Origin: Xanthoparmelia taractica
Lineage: Eukaryota; Ascomycota; Lecanoromycetes; Lecanorales; Parmeliaceae
DNA: 64,000 nucleotides
Direction: 5' to 3'
Assembly: GCA_033085395.1 (NCBI GenBank)
Contig: JANQBS010000080.1
Location: 1-64,000, forward strand
This document shows, one piece after another, positions 1 through 10,243 of this stretch; positions within the stretch are counted from its first letter, which is position 1; each line of letters begins with the position of its first letter. The position numbers and the translations under genes are program-made. A model generated the notes under the pieces. The model was given only the letters and a program-made list of their open reading frames with translations, searched no databases and was not told where the DNA came from.

Positions 1-749
1 ATATCCCATACCTTTCGATATGGTATTCGAAAAACTGGTCCCATACCATCAAATATACCACACCTTTCCGACCCGTACTTATAGATAGCTAAGAAGATAA
101 TAAATATACGTCTTTTTTTATCTGCAACGGACGTAGTATATTTAAGTGTATTTATACTAAGTAAACTATAAGAGAGATAGATTAACGGGAGAATTTTATG
201 TATATATGTCGAAATTTCTCTTAGAGTGCTTACGCACTCGCTTACCGAATTTTGATGTAAGATTAACCTATTTTTGATAAAGGCTGAAGCCTAGCCTACG
301 GGAGGCTTATTTAGAGCGACGGGGGACTGTGGGAGGGGGACTGTCCGTAGTCATGTTGCAAGATAGATTCAGGCACCAGCTGCAATGTCATCCAAGTCTT
401 ATATACATTTACTTTCATATACAGAGTACTTGGTAAGTCGAGATGACTTTTGGGAGTGTCTCTTCCTTCTAATACAAGTATGCAAATCCGCGCATTCTCC
501 TCTCCTTGAGAAAGTTCCGACGTAGGGCTGACCACGTGGTCTGCCAAGCCTTTCCTAGCGTCGGACCTAAGGTAACTCACTAGCAATTTCCGATGATGTT
601 TACGCCAGGCTGAGCCTCTCAGCCCTATTGACTCTTCCCACCATCTCACGTCAGTACAACAAAAGCCAGCGCAACCTCCCTTCCAGTCGTCTTATCACCT
701 TGGCCGGCGTTGACAACTCTCACAAAACCCCTCAGCCCAACCCCCCCAA
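1..749. other. Left-edge stretch without a gene
   Basis: The first 300 bases are visibly rich in A and T and contain short inverted copies of a motif (atggtat near 20-26 and ataccat near 44-50), the look of old, mutated intergenic or repeat DNA. From about 330 onward base composition is ordinary. No reading frame here has a recognisable domain, and the open frames overlapping the start of the next gene are out-of-frame shadows. Confidence 0.5.
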
Positions 750-1757
750 ATGTCTCAACGGCGCCGATCCCGCGCCCCCTCCAACTCCGACGACGAATCC
801 TCGGGCCCCCGCATCCCCCCCGTGCCCCATGGACCTCGCGGCCGGCGCACCGGAGGCGGCGATGACTTCGGATCGCCAAAACGGCGCAGACGGCATTCAG
901 GCCGTGGGTACGACATGCCGCGGGAGAAACCGCTGCCATCGAAAGTGGAGCTGCAATTCTGCGTCTTCCACGGCGCGCCGTCGCATCGCTGGCGCACTGC
1001 GCCGTTTGTGTTTGATCGGAGGAGGGACGATGATAGGGAGTTGTGGGAGGAGATACGGCATGTGTATCGGGACGAGCTGCAGGGGGTTTGGAGGCGGATC
1101 TACGGGTTCAAGAAGTTGAAGAAGATCATACCGATCGAGGTACAGAATTCTTTGCATTGCGGGTGTGCTCTAGACTCTGGCTTCAGATAGGGCTTGGAGC
1201 CAAAGGAAAGCCAGGATCGCACAGACAGGAAAGAACAAGGACGCTGGAAGGGCCACTTCATGAGGAGCGCGACATTGGTGTTGTTCGATAGAGCGAGCAA
1301 GCGCTGACATCATCTCCTTTCTCAGTACACACCCAACGGCGTTCCCTGTCCCAAAACCTCAAAAGATGATCCTACCTCCCATTCCTTCATGCACGCCATC
1401 CATCACCCCGACTCCCTACGTCCCGCCCACGATTGGGTTGACTGGTTCACAGACTTCAAAGCCACTGAGCGTGGGAAGCCAGTCGGGCTCGAATTCCAAG
1501 AAGGACTATGGGCTGAGAAACTTGCCATCATAGCCCTGTTGATCACTCTCGCTATAATCGTCGTATCCATCGTGTGGGTGGTCAGGGGAGGAGAGCTGCA
1601 GACGGTGTTTACGGTTATGGGATTCGTACTCACGGGTGCTGCCGGTGAGTGGCATTGCGCGAACGATTGGCCCGACAGCTTCGCTACGGGACTAATTCAT
1701 TCTCCAGCTGAGGTGGCTTTGGTGGCGCTATACTTCCAAGTGACCCTGTCGAACTGA
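750..1757 (+). CDS. Fungal membrane protein of unknown function, C-terminal TM pair
   Basis: Three exons fit: 750-1139, 1326-1644 and 1708-1757. The first intron (186 nt) ends in a CTGAC branch-like site and TTTCTCAG; the second is 63 nt with a GTGAGT donor and CTCCAG acceptor. The product is about 252 residues. The N-terminal 60 residues are Arg-, Ser- and Pro-rich and probably disordered. The middle is basic (RRIYGFKKLKK). Towards the C-terminus, after a GLEFQEGLWAEK segment, come two hydrophobic stretches likely to be membrane helices. This arrangement recurs in fungal hypothetical proteins, but I know no function. The second intron is a multiple of three and has no stop, so retaining it would add 21 residues inside the membrane region. 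Confidence 0.65.
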
Positions 1758-2773
1758 ATACTCCATGGCATTCTCGTGACAGCAATGATCATGAACACTA
1801 ACCACACAGCGTACAAGCAAGGGCGAATCCTAGAAAAGGTTTGCTAGCATGAAGAGCTCTTTCAATGCAGACATCTAGAAAGAGGCGAGCTGGAGAGAAA
1901 CGCTTTTCAGACAATAACCAGCTGAAGAAGCGCCAGAGAAGGCAAGAGAGCGGTCGAGGCAAACACTGGACAGATCAAGATACCAGCAGAAACGTAGGTC
2001 CAACGCCAAGAATGTAGTCTGCAAATGTCATGGAGGAACAGTAAAAGAGCTGCGACCAAAGGCCATGGACACTCAACGATTCCTTGAACTGCCTACTGTG
2101 AATTTCTTGCGAAAGGCGATACCGGCCTGCCTGCTGATTTAAGCTGCAGGGATTGCGATCTTGTACTTGCGTGGCGAACTGGAAGGGGCTGGTGCTGTTG
2201 TGACTGGAAAGGGAAGGAGGACGTGGAATCAGCCACAAGAGCAGTACGACATTCAGAAAGGAGGAGAAATCGTTGCAGAATCTGCATATACGTTACCGAT
2301 AGATTGGTCATATTTATATCTCAACGTACATAAACAAATTCATTGCAGCAGCGATAAAAATTCTGAACAGACATCGCAACTGGGAATGGAGACTGAATCA
2401 TGGAAGAGAAAGCGGTATCAAACCCTTGGGTGTCATCAACTTAGCTGCGTATTTGCCAAATCATACCAACAACAATATTGTCATGTCCATTTGTCCAGTG
2501 ACATGACCGCAGCGTCTGTGGAGATCTCGGTGCAGTGTATGCCTACTAGGATTTCGGGTTTAAAGTTCTGAATAGCTGGTGGGCTATTGCCCAGGTGGTT
2601 CCCTTCTTGTGAAACCTCGAGAGCGAGAGGCAGAGTTTCTAGGAGAAAGTTGCCCATGCAGTGTCGATCTTTAGACCCTACTGACCACCCTTGCAAAAGG
2701 ATAGATCCTGGACGAGGTCTGGGCCAGTTCTGGACTAGGTCTGGACGCTCGTATTCAACCTTGCGCTGCGCCT
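1758..2773. other. Intergenic, nothing recognised
   Basis: About 1 kb between the membrane-protein gene and the 3' end of the minus-strand hypothetical gene. Several frames of 60-140 codons are open on both strands, but none has a domain, low-bias codon use or supporting splice sites. It presumably holds the 3' untranslated regions of both neighbours. Confidence 0.5.
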
Positions 2774-3766
2774 TCATACACTTCGGCGTCTTTCAGGAAC
2801 ATGATTCTTGCTTAGAGGAGGAAAACCCCAGCTCGCTATGCTGGTCGCCCTCCTCTTTGCTTGCTCAACAACCACAACAGCAGAGAAAAGTGTCTGTTGC
2901 AGCGCGACTGGCTCGCGCGAAAAGTCTTCTATGACATGCACTTCTCCGATCTTTTGTTCCCGAAACGGTAGATGGTTTCCCGAAGTGGACGCTGTTCTTT
3001 CGGCCATACCCTCCGTATATACAAACAGCGCCACCCTCCTGTTTTCTTCCTGTGTCAACTCAAACACGCTCTTACTCGGACCAAGAGGGTGCCATGCGTG
3101 AGGCTTGCCGTTGATTAAGAGTTCGAATCTCTGATCTTCTGAGTTGTGCAAAGCAAGCTTCTGGCTAGTACTGCCGTTCTTGTAGATCATCGTAGCATCA
3201 TATCCACGGAGCTGGAACTTGATTTCCGCAATATCGAGGCCCCCAAGATTTTCCGTGATAAGCATGTGGGGTCGCGGATTCAGGAAGCTGCCAACTGTAT
3301 CTAGCCTTATTGTGTAGCTTGGGCCTTTTGCGTTGCACAGGGGGACAAGATTTTGGACGGTGGGAAAGGCTTGGTGGAGGAGATAGCTCTGAGCGGCTTC
3401 TATCTCTTGCCTTTCTCTTTGACGTATAGGGTCGACGGAAATCTGAGGAGACACGAAGTCATGCTTGACTGTGGTCTCGAGCACTGTTTGAACAGGTGTG
3501 AGCTTCTCTTCAGCAGTCATCCTCGCCACGCTCTGAACTATGCGTTTGCGCTGATTGCGTTCTGTCTCTGAAGCGTTGTCTCTGGTACTGTAGATTTGCC
3601 GAAAGCGACAGGTGATATATGAATGGCAGTGGCGCGCGAGCGGGCAGCGCCCACCGCGAGAAAGACGCCCACAGGGTGGGGTAAGAAGAAAAAAGTAAAG
3701 AAAGGAGCTCTTTGTGACCATGCAAATTTGGCTGACTAAAGCCTTGGCATGCATTTTGATAGTCAT
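2774..3766 (-). CDS. Conserved-looking hypothetical protein
   Basis: One uninterrupted frame of 330 codons on the minus strand. From about residue 83 on it reads like a normal soluble fungal protein, with alternating hydrophobic strands (RLDTVGSF, HMLITENLG, IKFQLRGYD, RFELLINGKPHAWHP, RRVALFVYTEG) and a C-terminal region ending in an amphipathic stretch (FSAVVVVEQAKRRA). The first 80 residues are different in character (hydrophobic, then Cys/Arg-rich) and may not be translated. An alternative start is the ATG at 3520, which begins MTAEEKLTPVQ. I do not recognise the family. Confidence is good that it is coding and low for the exact start; an upstream exon cannot be excluded. Confidence 0.55.
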   Translation of the reverse strand: MTIKMHAKALVSQICMVTKSSFLYFFLLTPPCGRLSRGGRCPLARHCHSYITCRFRQIYSTRDNASETERNQRKRIVQSVARMTAEEKLTPVQTVLETTVKHDFVSPQISVDPIRQRERQEIEAAQSYLLHQAFPTVQNLVPLCNAKGPSYTIRLDTVGSFLNPRPHMLITENLGGLDIAEIKFQLRGYDATMIYKNGSTSQKLALHNSEDQRFELLINGKPHAWHPLGPSKSVFELTQEENRRVALFVYTEGMAERTASTSGNHLPFREQKIGEVHVIEDFSREPVALQQTLFSAVVVVEQAKRRATSIASWGFPPLSKNHVPERRRSV

Positions 3767-3944
3767 GCCGCCAACCTACAATGTCTCTGAGCTTTCAATT
3801 GCCTACCACTTGCCATTATAGTGCTATATTGAGCTGTGGTGAGGAAATAGGACGTATACCGTCTACACAGGTGTCTTCTTGAATAGGAGCAATACACAGC
3901 TTCGGCCGATAAACCAGCTCTTCCCTCTTTCTCACTACAACGCC

Positions 3945-4849
3945 CTATTCCGTTCCACCCAATTGTGGATGCGCATGCCTCCACATCTTCGCCATGTTTA
4001 CAGTGGCAAATCGTGCCTCCATCGTCCAGATCGTGACAGTCTCGTCTCCCAAGAAGAAGTGTTCATTGTCAGAGAGCTCCCCATCGCAGTCCCATTCCAG
4101 TCTCGTAAACCCACATTGGAGAAAACCATCGACTGGTGAGCTTTAATGCTATGGAAGAAAAAGCTGATCATACATGTCACGGGATAGGTTGTCGCCTGGC
4201 GACTGGTGTGGGGCGATGTCCTCACGCCCTAGACGGGACATTGCTGCCTGAACTTTGACTGTGTTTGAATCGGTGGAATCTGCTCGGTCAGACTGGTGCG
4301 ACCAAGAAGATGGCAAAACCCTCTAAGGAAGACCTACGACAGTATGATGAAGATGCTGTCCACAAAGCTTCGGTAGCACCTGGTTTGAGCCAAGCAATGA
4401 ACCTATGTGGTAATAAGGTGGTGGCACTTGATCGCCAGTACCACACGTACCGCCATCCCAGACGTCAATGGATTTGTCCCGGTTCCGGCTTTTGAAGAAG
4501 GCCATTCACCTCCTCTGCACTGCCGACATAGAAGGCTAGACTCTTGCTACTTGCTGTTTCGTCCGGAGACTCTGCGCTGAGTCTTTGCAGTGTTGAATGT
4601 CTCCAGGCTTAGGTTGATACTGAAGACGGCGTCGAGATGCCTGGTTAATGGCCTTGTCGGGTGCCAGGGCCCACAGCTAACGTCTATCAGGACTTGCATG
4701 GCCCCACCGGTCGATCTATGGTGATCAAGTATGATTCTGAGTAGGCGTTCATGATAGGATCCTCGACTGGCTGCGTAAGCTTTGGCCAACACTGGGGCCC
4801 ACAATCTGAATGTGCTTTTGCAAATGAATCCACGAATAACTTTTGACAT
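3945..4849 (-). pseudogene. Decayed SAM-dependent methyltransferase (class I)
   Basis: Pieces of one class I methyltransferase lie in order on the minus strand but in different frames. At 4849-4550 is the N-terminus, beginning MSK and running through YHERLLRIILDHHRSTGG to motif I, read as LIDVSCGPW instead of the usual DVGCGPG. A further frame gives FYVGSAEEV (near 4530), another SIDVWDGGT (near 4465), then WLKPGATEALWTASSSYC at about 4405-4340, the equivalent of the LKPGGTVALW motif. Near 4115-3945 comes the C-terminal part (RLEWDCDGELSDNEHFF ... MWRHAHPQLGGTE), closed by TAG. At least three frameshifts and the damaged glycine loop make a working enzyme unlikely. The family match is closest to the trans-aconitate-type methyltransferases of fungi. 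Confidence 0.75.
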
Positions 4850-5300
4850 CTCGCTAGTTAATCCAGTATCCAACATGCGGAAAGAGCACTTTTGACGAGC
4901 CCTCTGACATCTGAAAGACTCTTATTGCAAGATCCCGCCTTTGCCCAAAAACGAGCACTATAGGATATCTTTAGATTACTGATCTTGTCGATTTTCTCTC
5001 TTTCTACGGCTCTGTCGAGATTGACCATGTGTAAATCAACTGGTCGCAAACCATGAACGGAGAGAGGCCAGAAACTTCACGGGCCACTGCCGCAAATTTG
5101 CTGGCAGGTGGAGTGTCAAGGTAGCTGTCGAACTGGTACAAACCATCTACGATCTATGCGTTCACATAGAGTGTATGTTTCTCTTGACAGATTACCTAGC
5201 GAAGCAGGCACGCGCGTATCACGCCTTCCTGGAATGTGGGTCTCCCAGCATATAAGACTAAAGGACGTGCCAACCCTGACTTGTCGTTCTATTTTCCGCA
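4850..5300. other. Intergenic between pseudogene and protease gene
   Basis: About 450 bases between the divergent methyltransferase relic and the aspartic protease start. I see no coding signal, and no convincing TATA element at a useful distance from the protease ATG. It should hold the protease promoter. Confidence 0.45.
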
Positions 5301-6859
5301 ATGCTTCTGATATTATTATTTACCAGCCTCATCCTGGCAGCTCCATCTCCTCAAGCAAATACTCTGAACAGAATTGCATTGCCATTTCGTAGTACGTTCG
5401 CTCGCTCCACAGGAGACGTCAACGGCCCTGCTCTGTTGGAATCCCTTCAGAAAACGCTGAACAAGTACCATTCGAATGTTACCATCCCTGGAGCCTCTGC
5501 GAATAAGTCGCTACAACGGAGACTGACAACTGAGAATCTCATTGATCAAGTAGAGGAGCCTGACTTCGATGAACAGTACTATGGCCCTACGCAAGTGGGA
5601 TACGAAACCACCCAACAAATTTTCACCGTACAGTTCGATACCGGCAGCTCAGACGTCTTCATACCTGGTCCTCAATGCACAAGCGATGAAGGCTGTCTCC
5701 TGAATAAAAAGTACGACGAGGGAGGCGTATATCAAGGTCGAACAGCAGCCGTTCAGTACGGCTCCGGATACATTGAAGGCGATATCTATACTGATTCGGT
5801 CAACGTTGCTGGGCTTGTTGCTACGAACCAGGGAATCATCTCCCTCACGCAAGCCTCTGGCTTCGATACCTCCGCCTCGGACGGTCTTCTAGGCATGGGC
5901 TTCACTGCCCTCTCCGCCAGCGGTTACACCACGTTCTTCGAGAATCTAATAGCGCAAAACAAAGTCGGTGCGTGCTCTTGACGTCCACATCCCCTTTGCC
6001 GACCGCACCTTGAGTCAAAGACATAGCTCGAGTGTTTCCCTACCTCAATACATCCTAACTCTCAACATACAATCCCCCGCCCCCCACTTCCACACAATAA
6101 GTACCACTAACACCCCAAATCCCAGCCTCCCCCGAATTCAGTTTCTACCTCGGCCGCGCCGCCTCCGGCACCGCCCAACGCTCCTCCCTCTGCCTAGGCT
6201 GCCGCGACCCATCCCGCTACACCGGCCCCACCACCCAAGTCCCCGTCACCGAGCCCGCCTACTGGCAAATCGTCCTCAACGCCATCACCGTCGCCGGCGT
6301 CTCCGCCGGCCCCTCCACCCGCGGCCAAGCCATCATCGACACCGGCACCACGCTCGTGCTCGCGCCTACCGCCGCCGCATACGCAATCTTTGACCTCGTG
6401 CCTGGCTCCTTCGCTCTGCCCGTTGCCAGCGACAGCGATAGCGACGACAGCAGTGAGCAAACTTTCTTCGCGTACCCTTGCTCCACGAGCGCGGAGTACA
6501 TGCCCGCGATCCGCTTCGGCGGCAAGGCCTTTGCGATCAACCCGCTCGATTTCAACTTTGGGCTCCTGACGTCGTCGTTTGCGCGGCTGGTGGGCGATGA
6601 GGCGTTGGCGGCTAAGCTGGAGGAGCAGGAGTTGCGCAAGGTCAAGCTCGAGGTCAAGGGAGAAGGAGAGGCAAAGGCAGAGGCGGAAGCGCACGATGGC
6701 GACGTGCAGAACTGCGTCGCTGCGCTCGTGGGCACGGATGGGACGCCGGGGGAGAACCTGTTCGTGGTCGGTGACGCGTTTTTGAAGAATTGGTATACGA
6801 CGTTTAGTTATGGGAGTGGTGGGGGGAAGCCGAGTGTCAGTTTTGCCGAGGCGGTGTGA
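5301..6859 (+). CDS. Secreted pepsin-like aspartic protease (peptidase A1)
   Basis: Two exons, 5301-5967 and 6126-6859, joined across a 158-nt intron with GTGCGT donor and CCCAG acceptor; the product is 466 residues. A signal peptide of about 14 residues (LLFTSLILAAPSP) is followed by a propeptide, then the first catalytic motif DTGSSDVF at residues 113-120, the flap YGSG, and the second motif IIDTGTT with its Asp at residue 294. Both catalytic aspartates are present, so it should be active as an extracellular or vacuolar acid protease. Near the C-terminus sits an unusual charged insert (ELRKVKLEVKGEGEAKAEAE). The second exon is clearly more GC-rich than the first. The single intron lies inside the protease domain. 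The methyltransferase relic next door is transcribed away from it. Confidence 0.85.
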
Positions 6860-6865
6860 GTGGTT

Positions 6866-6885
6866 GAGAGAGAGAGAGAGAGAGG
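6866..6885. repeat. (GA)n microsatellite
   Basis: A short run of alternating G and A just downstream of the protease stop codon. It lies in the space between two convergent genes and has no evident role. Confidence 0.8.
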
Positions 6886-7129
6886 GAAGGAAGGGGGGCT
6901 TCTTGATGAGCGATGAGAATTGATTCTTGGGTTTGGCTTGGAGTACTTTTGGAGCGTGCGAAGGTAATTGACTGGGTAGAGCGACATGACGCATCAATAC
7001 CTTCTATTCATAGCTTCCATACCTCTTTCGTCTCACAGGACCATGCAATGATAATGCTTGCTGGCTTGCTACCTACCTACTCAAAAACCCCATCCCCCAT
7101 CCCCCATACCCCACCCCATAACCATCACC

Positions 7130-8635
7130 TCACCTCGCCCCCCCAACCTCAACCAACCACCCATCCCCCTCCACCTCCCCCTTCCCATTCACCCCACCCC
7201 ACAGCACCACACACCCCTGCTGAGCCGGCACGCCACAACAAGCAAACCACCCCCTAGGCCCCGGATGCGCTTTCCCGTCGCCGCTCTCAATGGTGCCGGC
7301 GTCGACTTTGACTTCGACTTCGACTTCGGCCCAGGTGGCTTCGCCTGTAGCTATGCCGATTGCGTTGCGGGTTGCGTCTTTGATGCCGGCGGGTGTGATG
7401 GGGAGGGCGGGGACTTGGTAGGAGAAGGTGTCGGACCAGAAGGTTGGGGTGGGGGGTCCTTGGTGTTCTTGTTTTTGGTTTTGGTTTTGCTCGGTGGTGT
7501 TGGTGGTGGAGGAGGAGGAGGAGGAGGATGGGGGTTGCGTCGTGGTGGATGTGGAGGCTTTCTCGCCGAGGAAATAGAGGAGGTATTCTCTGCCGTTGCC
7601 CGTTGTGATTGGTGTCAGTCCCGCGCCCGTTCTCGGTCTCGGGCCCGGTGTTAGTGGGTTGGTGGGGAAGGGGAGGGTGGTCCATTCGTTTTTGGTGCTG
7701 GTGAGGCCGACTTCTCCTTCTCCTCTTGCGTCACTGTAGGTTTCTTTTGTGATGGGTAGGTAGTGCATTTCGCTTCCGAGGTTGGAGGAGCTGGTGATGA
7801 GGTAGAGGCGGTTGTGGGTGAGAGCCATTGAGGGCGGGGAGGGCGAGGTGGAGGGCGTAGAGGGGAGGGCGGACCAAGTGCGGGTGGTTATGTTGAAGAG
7901 CCAGGTGTCGTTTAGGGGCGAGGAAGGCGACGAGAGCCCGGAGCAGATGATGAGGCTGCCGTGCGGCTCTTGTGGTGGTGAGGCTTTGGACATGAGAGAG
8001 GGGAGTTTGGCGATTGTGGAGGTGATTTGCTCGCTGTAAGAGGCTTTGCTTGACGGGTTGGTTTGAGGTAGAGGATGCTCGCTGCTCGCGGCTCCATGGT
8101 GGTATCTGCCCTGCGGTACAGACGTCGTCGAGGTGTCAGAGGCAGTTTCGATGTAGCTCCATCCAAGCGTATTGGTATCAAACACCCACACCTTTCCCAT
8201 CTCTTCTATTGCATGCCCATCGGCCCCTTTACCCCCAAAGAGATACATCCTGTGCCCAATCGCAACGGCCCCATGTCCTGCTCTGGGTCCCGGTACCTTG
8301 CCATCTTCTCCCTCTCCCAAGCTAGGCACGCACTTGTAATCCACCTCTCCGTCATGATTGCCCTTCTTCCTCAAGGGTAGCGTCACGATATGAACCTCAT
8401 CGCCCGCTAACTCCCCGTTCTCGTCCTCTCCGCCAAAGATGTAAGCTCGGCCGTCGACGACTACGAGAGAGTGATGTGAGCGAGGGAGAAAGGCGGGGCT
8501 AGAGATTCGCTTGAATGTAGCGCTGAGAGGTTGGGTGGGTTGGGCAAGGCCGTAGGCAGCGACAGCGCCGCCTTCAACGGTGGTGGAGACGACTTGCTCG
8601 GCTGCTACGAGGCCGGTTACTGTGGCTGGATCCAT
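7130..8635 (-). CDS. Kelch-repeat / galactose-oxidase-like beta-propeller protein
   Basis: Single exon of 501 codons. Kelch blades are visible as a hydrophobic strand followed by a glycine pair: LVVVDGRAYIFGGEDENG (residues about 57-74), AVAIGHRMYLFGGKGADG (about 122-139), SLIICSGLSSP, and near the end CVVLWGGVNGKGEVEGDGW. Trp residues follow at blade spacing (LGWSYIE, RTWSALPS, EWTTLPF). No signal peptide or TM segment is seen, so the protein is probably cytosolic and acts as a binding scaffold; there are no copper-oxidase residues to suggest enzyme activity. Low-complexity inserts (Ser/Thr/Gln run near residue 370 and an alternating EVEVEVKVD run near 445) come from simple-sequence DNA. It is convergent with the protease gene. 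Confidence 0.8.
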   Translation of the reverse strand: MDPATVTGLVAAEQVVSTTVEGGAVAAYGLAQPTQPLSATFKRISSPAFLPRSHHSLVVVDGRAYIFGGEDENGELAGDEVHIVTLPLRKKGNHDGEVDYKCVPSLGEGEDGKVPGPRAGHGAVAIGHRMYLFGGKGADGHAIEEMGKVWVFDTNTLGWSYIETASDTSTTSVPQGRYHHGAASSEHPLPQTNPSSKASYSEQITSTIAKLPSLMSKASPPQEPHGSLIICSGLSSPSSPLNDTWLFNITTRTWSALPSTPSTSPSPPSMALTHNRLYLITSSSNLGSEMHYLPITKETYSDARGEGEVGLTSTKNEWTTLPFPTNPLTPGPRPRTGAGLTPITTGNGREYLLYFLGEKASTSTTTQPPSSSSSSSTTNTTEQNQNQKQEHQGPPTPTFWSDTFSYQVPALPITPAGIKDATRNAIGIATGEATWAEVEVEVKVDAGTIESGDGKAHPGPRGWFACCGVPAQQGCVVLWGGVNGKGEVEGDGWLVEVGGAR

Positions 8636-8768
8636 GTTGGGCGGAGATGGTGGGTGGAGGATAAGTGCTAAGGTGATAAAGGCCCTCGCGCAGAGTAAGT
8701 AGTATAAATTGTGTAGTTCAGTTGGAATTGAGCCCCAAGTTGAGTCCAGTCTAGGGTCGAATTACCCC

Positions 8769-8807
8769 TATTGGACCCTATAGCTATAAGCTCATTAGGG
8801 TCCAATC
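8769..8807. repeat. Short inverted repeat, 11-bp arms
   Basis: The arms attggaccc-ta (8770-8780) and ta-gggtccaat (8796-8806) are perfect reverse complements around a 15-nt loop. It could be a remnant of a small inverted-repeat element or chance. No target-site duplication is obvious. Confidence 0.5.
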
Positions 8808-10120
8808 TACCTGTTTTCCTATCTTTCTTTGGGGTTCTTGTATGCCCTAGGCTACCTTATCTTCCAAAACTGCATCGTAGGGTTAGGGCCGTTTTTAAGT
8901 ATCGTACATCGACAGATTGCTACATCACTGCCCATGATGCTCTCCTTGTCTGACATCGGCCTAATACTCACTCGTAGGCATCCCTATTTGACCTGCTGTC
9001 TCTAAGTATAACCTCTCACAGTTTACACCATATACAAAGGACTTTCGTTACTCGTTGGATAAACCCCTGAGTTTCTACAACAAGGCGTACTTCAAAATCT
9101 GTGACTGACTGGAATTGCGTACGCTAATCTAGAGTTTTTTAACATATCTGTCGTATAACGTCCTTCTTTTCTTTGTACCTTCCCGTCTTTGGTTTTGACA
9201 GGCCCACTCGTTACGCCATCTGTTTCGCTCTAGAACTTGCTTTCTTCCTCTACTGGGTCAATATTCCCGTCGCTGCATACTACTGTGCTTCTTGTGCTGG
9301 AAGGTCGTGTGTAGGAAATCAATGAGACTATGTCTAGTTCAAAGCCTTACTGACTCAGCCCATTGTAAGCGAACAGTGAGCTGTACACACAGTAGCCACT
9401 TGTTCCACCGTTTTCCGTTTCCTAAGCAGACCCTGTCCGCAGTCCTCGTGCCCGTCCTATCTCTTCCAACTGACATTGCTTGACTACTCAGATAGCCTAT
9501 TGTCTGAAAGGTGCCACGAATAGCATCCGACCCCCTTCTTAACGCTTGGTGAGTGAGACGGTAGGAACAATAGCGGCTGGATTCCGGAAGATTAGCTTGC
9601 AGGCTGGAGGAAAGAGGAGTGAGGTACAAAAGCATAGATTGGAGGAGAATCTGGGTAGCTTGTTGGTCGTAGTAATAGCGAGAATGATGATAAGTGTTGT
9701 TTGCTTCGGGTTTTGTTGCTGTGGGAAACCTGCATACCTGAATATCAGTCGAAATACACTTGCTGATGGTGGTGATCATGCTTCGGATAGAGTTTGGTCT
9801 CGGCCAGATGCGTAGCGGTCGGTATGGCTGAGGGTGCGTGCGGACATGGTTCGTCAAACATCAAGTGCAATGGTGAGATTCCCAGCAGCTGCCAATGTTG
9901 CTATATCTAGGCTACAGCTTTGCACCAGAGCGTGAATAATCAGGGAGGTTGGCGAATGAACGGCCTCAACGAATTTCTATAACAAGGCAGTAATTGCAGT
10001 CATGTTGCTCCAGGCAGAATCAGCGACAGTAAACGTGAATGTGTCAATAGTCAATGATCTTAACACAGAAACTTCTATGAAGCTCGACCGGAGGTGAATC
10101 GGCCCGTGGGTAAATATCAC

Positions 10121-10127
10121 TATAAAT
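10121..10127 (+). promoter_or_regulatory. TATA-like element upstream of zinc-finger gene
   Basis: TATAAAT lies 117 bases before the proposed ATG at 10244, a plausible distance for a fungal core promoter with a leader of roughly 80 bases. This is a sequence match only. Confidence 0.35.
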
Positions 10128-10243
10128 TCACAGCATCGGACTGCCGAAAACACCTCTCAACAACAATAACGACATTGTGAACGGATCGCAAGACCACCAT
10201 ACAAAGACTTGCAAAGAACTCAAACCCTGTCCTAGATATAAAT

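Larger units (their letters stand above)
8636..10243. other. Intergenic 1.6 kb, no gene recognised
   Basis: Between the divergent kelch and zinc-finger genes. The longest open frame (minus strand, 9339-9857) has no domain and biased, low-information composition. The only structure I see is the inverted repeat at 8770-8806 and a TATA-like element near the right end; both are listed separately. Confidence 0.5.

Noticed and set aside
628..1119. 163-codon plus frame overlapping the first gene
   Set aside because: It lies in another phase of the same exon; the 750 frame continues through two good introns into a membrane domain, and this one does not.
6194..6997. 267-codon minus-strand frame
   Set aside because: Antisense to the GC-rich second exon of the aspartic protease; Arg/Gly-rich shadow with no domain.
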